This document shows positions 60,274 to 64,000 of a DNA stretch of 64,000 nucleotides, piece by piece. The notes below the pieces were generated by a model. That model saw nothing but the letters and a program-made list of their open reading frames with translations. It was not told the DNA's origin and made no database searches. The DNA comes from Candidatus Nitrososphaera evergladensis SR1 (GTDB lineage: Archaea; Thermoproteota; Nitrososphaeria; Nitrososphaerales; Nitrososphaeraceae), in assembly GCF_000730285.1 (NCBI RefSeq), contig NZ_CP007174.1, forward strand, positions 930,001 to 994,000, in the 5' to 3' direction. Made by a program: the position numbers and the translations under genes. Numbering within the stretch: the stretch's first letter is position 1; each line of letters begins with the position of its first letter.

Positions 60274-63200
60274 CTATCGCCGCCTCCTACTCCTGCTTTT
60301 CTTGCTACCGGGCAGAAATTCTCTTAGATAATCTCCATAATCGTCCATTCTATAGCCGGGCAGCCGCTTTGCTTGTTTCGTACCGAACACCGCGACGAGT
60401 GGGTCTGGTACTGCAAATAGCCTCTCAAAGTAATTGCTTTGCTCTCTTCTTGACGCCCTCGCATACTTGCCTGTTGTCTCAGGCAAAAAGAACGGGGGAA
60501 AGTCAGGCGGCCGCCTCTCAGGTGGTACTCGAGGCAGGCCGTGAAAGTCAAAGCGAGTAGCAAGCTGTTGTTGAAGCTTGAAAAGTTCCGCCGGCGTCTG
60601 CACTGGTATTTGCGTCTGTTGAGAGCGGATGAGACTGCCAGTATCGCGACTTTCACCAAAATTTGTGATTTGCTTCAAAAATCGCTGGCTATTCTCTACC
60701 GGTGTCTGCAACTGCTGCAAACCCCGCTTTTCGATCGCCGTCTCGCGTATATTTTTGCGAAGTGCTCTATCGAGGTCGCTTTCCCCTTCAAGTTTCAAGT
60801 TGCCAAGCAGTTGTTGAGTTGCGATCTGCTTTTCAGTGCCCTTTGAGTTTTGCATCTTCGCTAGCGCATTAATCATATTTTCAGATGCTTTACGCGCTTG
60901 TTCTACTGCTTGACCGGGCTTGTTGTCTACAAATTTTGCAAGGTTCATCTGAACGCGATTAGTGAAAATCTCACCCATGGAGGGCGGGCCCCGGCCTGAA
61001 GAAGAAGGCGCTGGAAAAGCGACCACCTGCGCGAGATCTGTGATTGTCTCTTGCTGCTGCGGACCTGTTTCAGCAGCGGCGGCAGCATAGCCAAAACCGC
61101 CAGCTGCACTAGACGCTGCCAAAGCAGCAGCGGCTGACGCTCCTAGCGCATTACTTAGCGATTTTTCAGCCGCTTTGCTTGCTTCTTCTTGCAAGCTCGC
61201 GTCGAAGGTGAAAGCATCAGCACGTTCTAGCGGGGTCAGAGACGTTTTGCCGATCTTCGTTACCTCCGCGGCCGGTGTAAAGTCGAATGGCCTCATAGTT
61301 TTATTTGCGCTCGTACCTGGAAGGTCCTTTAGCGCTTCTTCTGCTCCTCGTACTTGCGACGCACGCTTTGCAAGTGCACTAGCAGCCGCTTTCACCTCTT
61401 TGAGGTCGAAAGTGACCCGGCTCCATAACGGAACATCGCTTGATACCGGGATCAACGGGCTTGCTCGCACTGTGCGCTGTGGCAGCTGCTCTGCAAGATC
61501 AAGGCCAAACTCGCCAAGCTTGGGTGTTTTGCCCGTGATAGAGACCGCCGCTTTTTGAAGTGAAATGTCTGCTGCTTCAGTTGCTACTCTCGCGTCCGTA
61601 CCCAGAATCTTGCCAGCGACAGCGCCGGTAAAGCCTCTACCATAATAGTCCTTAATGTCCTTCGCGGCCAGCTCTCCAGGTTGCAAAGTACGCGGAGCAG
61701 GCGGACCTTGCCCGACTTTGGGCTGTTCAAATCCACGCAAAGCGATCTTCTGCTCTTCTGAAAGTGGAGCAGTAGCTATTCTAACCTCTCCAGCGCGAGG
61801 CAATATTCTTCCAATTGTAGGCGCTGTTACATCAGCACCGGCCCTTATCGCAAAGGCCTCTGGCATTGTTGGCACCTTCAGCTGAACCTTGCCCGCAGCT
61901 AGGGTTGCAGCCTCGCCTGTTATTTCCATCTTCGGATAGATGACGCGTCCCGACTCCCAGAGTGGCCGCCAAAACGTGCCAAATGGGCCTCTTGTGAGAG
62001 GAGTTTCTGCTTTTCCTAGCGCTTGTACGGTAGTTTCTTGGTATCCTACTCGTTTTGCAGCCATCGCGGCTATTTCCTCAGCTTTGCTAACAGTAGTGCC
62101 AACTTGTGCAACTCTCGCGCCTTTTGTCACAAGGCCGGGACCTATGAAGCTCAGAGCTTCAAGGGCAAGATTGCCCGCAGCGTACGGGATGTTCTTTATG
62201 ATGTTCTCGCCGATTTTTTGAAGATCTGCAGCCTTTACGTCTGTTTTTCCTGTCGTTGCAAGCTGATAGGCGCTTTGAATAGCCAAGCTACTAAGATCTG
62301 TACCGACTCCCGACTTTAGCTCCGGCGGTTTAGGGATGTTTCTAGAAATTTCGTTTCCTTCTAGGTCGAGTGTACGGCGTGGTATCTGACGAGGCGCGAG
62401 TAATGCGGCCACGCCCTGCGCGCCATACGCCAAGTTCGCCACTAGATTTTCTGCCTCCACCTTAGTTCCCTTGGCCGCATCGATTACCGGCCCAAAAAAG
62501 CCGGGCGTCGGTGCCGGAGCATCTTTTACGAGCGGTTCTTTGCCTTCTGCACTGTGCGGCCTGTACTGACCGACAATCTGCATAGAGCCATAAAATCCCG
62601 CAGCATTGCGCATTTCCAGAGCAAACGGGTTCGTGGGTCTCATTCCTGCGCGCTGAGCAGTATATGCAGCCGACCAGTCGGCATTTTGCACTTGGTTCGC
62701 CCATCGCTCGTTCGCGGCCTGTTGCTGCGCGTAAGAATGAAAAGGATCCACCGGCTGGCCTGTCGCGGGGTCGATGTAATATCTCTGAAAATTGCGCGCA
62801 TTGTGTCCGGCAAACTTCTCTCTTGCCTCTTGTACAGTGAGCGTCCCGAATGTTTTTAGTTCATTTGGTGGATTCCGGCCAGATTTAACCACGTCGTAGG
62901 CCCAGCGCTGATAATCACCCTGATCCTGTTGTATTGGTATGCCGGATTCGTACTTGCCTCCGGGTTTTACCATGGCTAGCGCCTGCTCATTGATTTTATC
63001 AGCGGTCAAAGTGACGGGTTTTCCGGTTGCGAGAGCTTGCTCCTGTGCGGCCCTGTTCGCAGCCTGAAAGCCTCCGTAAAGTAAAGTCTGCATTGCTCCA
63101 ACCGGCAGCGTCAGACTTTCACTGTAACCGTAAAAGCGCTTTGTTTCTGCCTCTGTAGGCTGATAAACCGCGTACTGCTGCCCGTCTTTCTCTTCAAGTT

Positions 63201-63810
63201 TGACAATGCCCTTTGCGTCAAAGCCAATATCGCTTTGAGCGCCAATTGTGACGTTTTTCACCTTGCCGGATTCATCATATTCAAAACGGGCATTTTTGAA
63301 AGGATCAAAGCCCATCGGTCCCGGTGAAGTGCGCGAGTACGGTCCTATGTATTCGGGTGGATGCTGGACAGTTATCGTCGTCTGTTGTGCCATCCGTCTT
63401 TGTTCGGCTGCAACCTGCGATTGTTCAATCTGTTGACGGTAGTAATCAACCATTCCCGGCTTCGATCCTTGTGACCTGTTTTGCGCCGCTCCTGCTGCGG
63501 CTTGTCGTGCGGCCTGCTCCTGTTCTTGTCTGACCTGTAATTCGTTTCCGACATCGATTATAGTCTTACTTGCACGGCTACCACCAGAACCACCGCCACC
63601 TGCGCCCCTGTCTATGCGCCCTATGGGCGATGGTGTAGAGCCGGTAGGAGGAGAAGCCGGTGCTCCTGTCGGAGAATAACCAAAAGAGACGTTGCCTGAC
63701 GCGTCCCTGCTTGAGGTGATCTGTTGCTGCTGGCCTGTCTGTATCGCTTGCTGTTGCGCTGCAAGGTTTGCTTGCTGAAAGGCTGCATAACGTTCAGCTA
63801 GGGTTGACAT
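60274..63810 (-). CDS. Giant low-complexity protein of the element
   Basis: 1178 residues, rich in Ala, Gln, Pro, Gly and Thr. A disordered Gln/Gly/Ser-rich N-terminus (1-150), a helical middle with moderately hydrophobic stretches (about 430-620), a further Ala-rich segment (about 900-930) and a basic C-terminus (LPGSKKSRSRRRR). No catalytic motif or known domain recognised. Size and composition suit a virion or conjugation structural protein, for example a tape-measure or surface component, which remains a guess. Confidence 0.6.
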   Translation of the reverse strand: MSTLAERYAAFQQANLAAQQQAIQTGQQQQITSSRDASGNVSFGYSPTGAPASPPTGSTPSPIGRIDRGAGGGGSGGSRASKTIIDVGNELQVRQEQEQAARQAAAGAAQNRSQGSKPGMVDYYRQQIEQSQVAAEQRRMAQQTTITVQHPPEYIGPYSRTSPGPMGFDPFKNARFEYDESGKVKNVTIGAQSDIGFDAKGIVKLEEKDGQQYAVYQPTEAETKRFYGYSESLTLPVGAMQTLLYGGFQAANRAAQEQALATGKPVTLTADKINEQALAMVKPGGKYESGIPIQQDQGDYQRWAYDVVKSGRNPPNELKTFGTLTVQEAREKFAGHNARNFQRYYIDPATGQPVDPFHSYAQQQAANERWANQVQNADWSAAYTAQRAGMRPTNPFALEMRNAAGFYGSMQIVGQYRPHSAEGKEPLVKDAPAPTPGFFGPVIDAAKGTKVEAENLVANLAYGAQGVAALLAPRQIPRRTLDLEGNEISRNIPKPPELKSGVGTDLSSLAIQSAYQLATTGKTDVKAADLQKIGENIIKNIPYAAGNLALEALSFIGPGLVTKGARVAQVGTTVSKAEEIAAMAAKRVGYQETTVQALGKAETPLTRGPFGTFWRPLWESGRVIYPKMEITGEAATLAAGKVQLKVPTMPEAFAIRAGADVTAPTIGRILPRAGEVRIATAPLSEEQKIALRGFEQPKVGQGPPAPRTLQPGELAAKDIKDYYGRGFTGAVAGKILGTDARVATEAADISLQKAAVSITGKTPKLGEFGLDLAEQLPQRTVRASPLIPVSSDVPLWSRVTFDLKEVKAAASALAKRASQVRGAEEALKDLPGTSANKTMRPFDFTPAAEVTKIGKTSLTPLERADAFTFDASLQEEASKAAEKSLSNALGASAAAALAASSAAGGFGYAAAAAETGPQQQETITDLAQVVAFPAPSSSGRGPPSMGEIFTNRVQMNLAKFVDNKPGQAVEQARKASENMINALAKMQNSKGTEKQIATQQLLGNLKLEGESDLDRALRKNIRETAIEKRGLQQLQTPVENSQRFLKQITNFGESRDTGSLIRSQQTQIPVQTPAELFKLQQQLATRFDFHGLPRVPPERRPPDFPPFFLPETTGKYARASRREQSNYFERLFAVPDPLVAVFGTKQAKRLPGYRMDDYGDYLREFLPGSKKSRSRRRR

Positions 63811-63864
63811 ACTTCACTTGTCATAAGTGGACGTACGATATAGACTTGATGCCAGACATTAATC

Positions 63865-63883
63865 TGCGGGAATGAATCCCGCA
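63865..63883. terminator. Hairpin between partial gene and giant gene
   Basis: TGCGGGA-ATGAA-TCCCGCA, a 7-bp stem at 63865-63883, lies directly after the stop of the partial minus-strand gene. Likely terminator or attenuator. Confidence 0.5.
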
Positions 63884-64000
63884 TCAAAAACTGAATATGA
63901 CCTTTGGGCGGGTTAGCAGCTGCTTCTTTTCCATGCTGAGACCTTGCTTCTCTGCGTGGTTTAGCACTTCTTCAGGGATGTCGCGTACGAGTTGCAGGTA
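63884..64000 (-). CDS. C-terminal end of a gene cut by the window edge
   Basis: 38 codons before a TGA at 63884-63886 (YLQLVRDIPEEVLNHAEKQG, ending LLTRPKVIFSF). The helical style recalls the linker/HTH part of ParB-like or replication proteins, but the fragment is too short to assign. The gene continues beyond base 64000. Confidence 0.4.
   Translation of the reverse strand, partial: YLQLVRDIPEEVLNHAEKQGLSMEKKQLLTRPKVIFSF

Noticed and set aside
1-64000. CRISPR array, rRNA or tRNA genes
   Set aside because: No regularly spaced repeats, rRNA-like sequence or tRNA T-arm consensus was seen on either strand.

Overview
The window looks like chromosomal DNA of an ammonia-oxidising archaeon (Nitrososphaerota/Thaumarchaeota, most like the soil Nitrososphaera group). 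The evidence is the C-terminus of archaeal AmoC at the left edge, a split B12-dependent methylmalonyl-CoA mutase module of the kind used in the hydroxypropionate/hydroxybutyrate carbon fixation cycle, thaumarchaeal-type integrase remnants, TATA-like promoters, and short, often leaderless 5' regions with frequent GTG/TTG starts.

Layout. (1) 0-24.5 kb, mostly core-like and GC-richer: amoC end; a three-gene MacB-like ABC export operon behind a palindromic operator; a YHS metal-binding microprotein; an asparagine-synthetase-like enzyme; the mce-mcmA-meaB cluster with divergent mcmB; ilvC; a universal stress protein; an HPP membrane protein; a pair of 164-residue helical proteins flanking an ArsR-type regulator; Dps; a membrane-embedded spermidine-synthase-like protein; a sensor-domain protein without kinase; Rieske, PPOX and other small enzymes. 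A gene-free stretch at 11.8-12.0 kb has strong RNA-like secondary structure. (2) 25-35.5 kb, AT-richer accessory and defence island: two integrase remnants, a two-domain PLD-family protein, a YwgA-like protein followed in the -1 frame by a PIN nuclease, a DDE transposase, an AbrB-like antitoxin, and a BcgI-like restriction-modification pair (fused nuclease-methylase plus specificity subunit) with a RelE/ParE toxin gene downstream, then a DEDD-type exonuclease. (3) 35.6-54.5 kb, a stress, redox and electrophile-detoxification region: DsbA-like and peroxiredoxin pair, SDR, CDGSH protein, ring-cleaving dioxygenase plus esterase, second Dps, bicupin, PII, two zinc alcohol dehydrogenases, an MFS transporter fused to a DUF5519-like domain, an SMP-30-like protein and an aldehyde dehydrogenase. 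Several decayed gene pieces lie between them. (4) 54.5-64 kb, probably an integrated plasmid or virus: a candidate structured RNA, a membrane protein, a divergent control region with an 11-bp inverted repeat, an overlapping operon ending in an AAA+-like/winged-helix/zinc-finger protein and small zinc proteins, then a giant 1178-residue low-complexity protein, a disordered partner and the end of a further gene.

The strongest unexplained signals are the YwgA-PIN pair, where the catalytic DTN motif of the PIN domain lies upstream of every legal start codon and is joined to the preceding gene by a perfect T TTA AAT slippery heptamer, and the two candidate structured RNAs at 11.8-12.0 and 54.84-54.92 kb. 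Other points of interest are the PLD protein with a beta-sandwich domain, the MFS-DUF5519 fusion and the helicase-like operon of the right-hand element. All function calls rest on motif recognition by eye; no database search was run.
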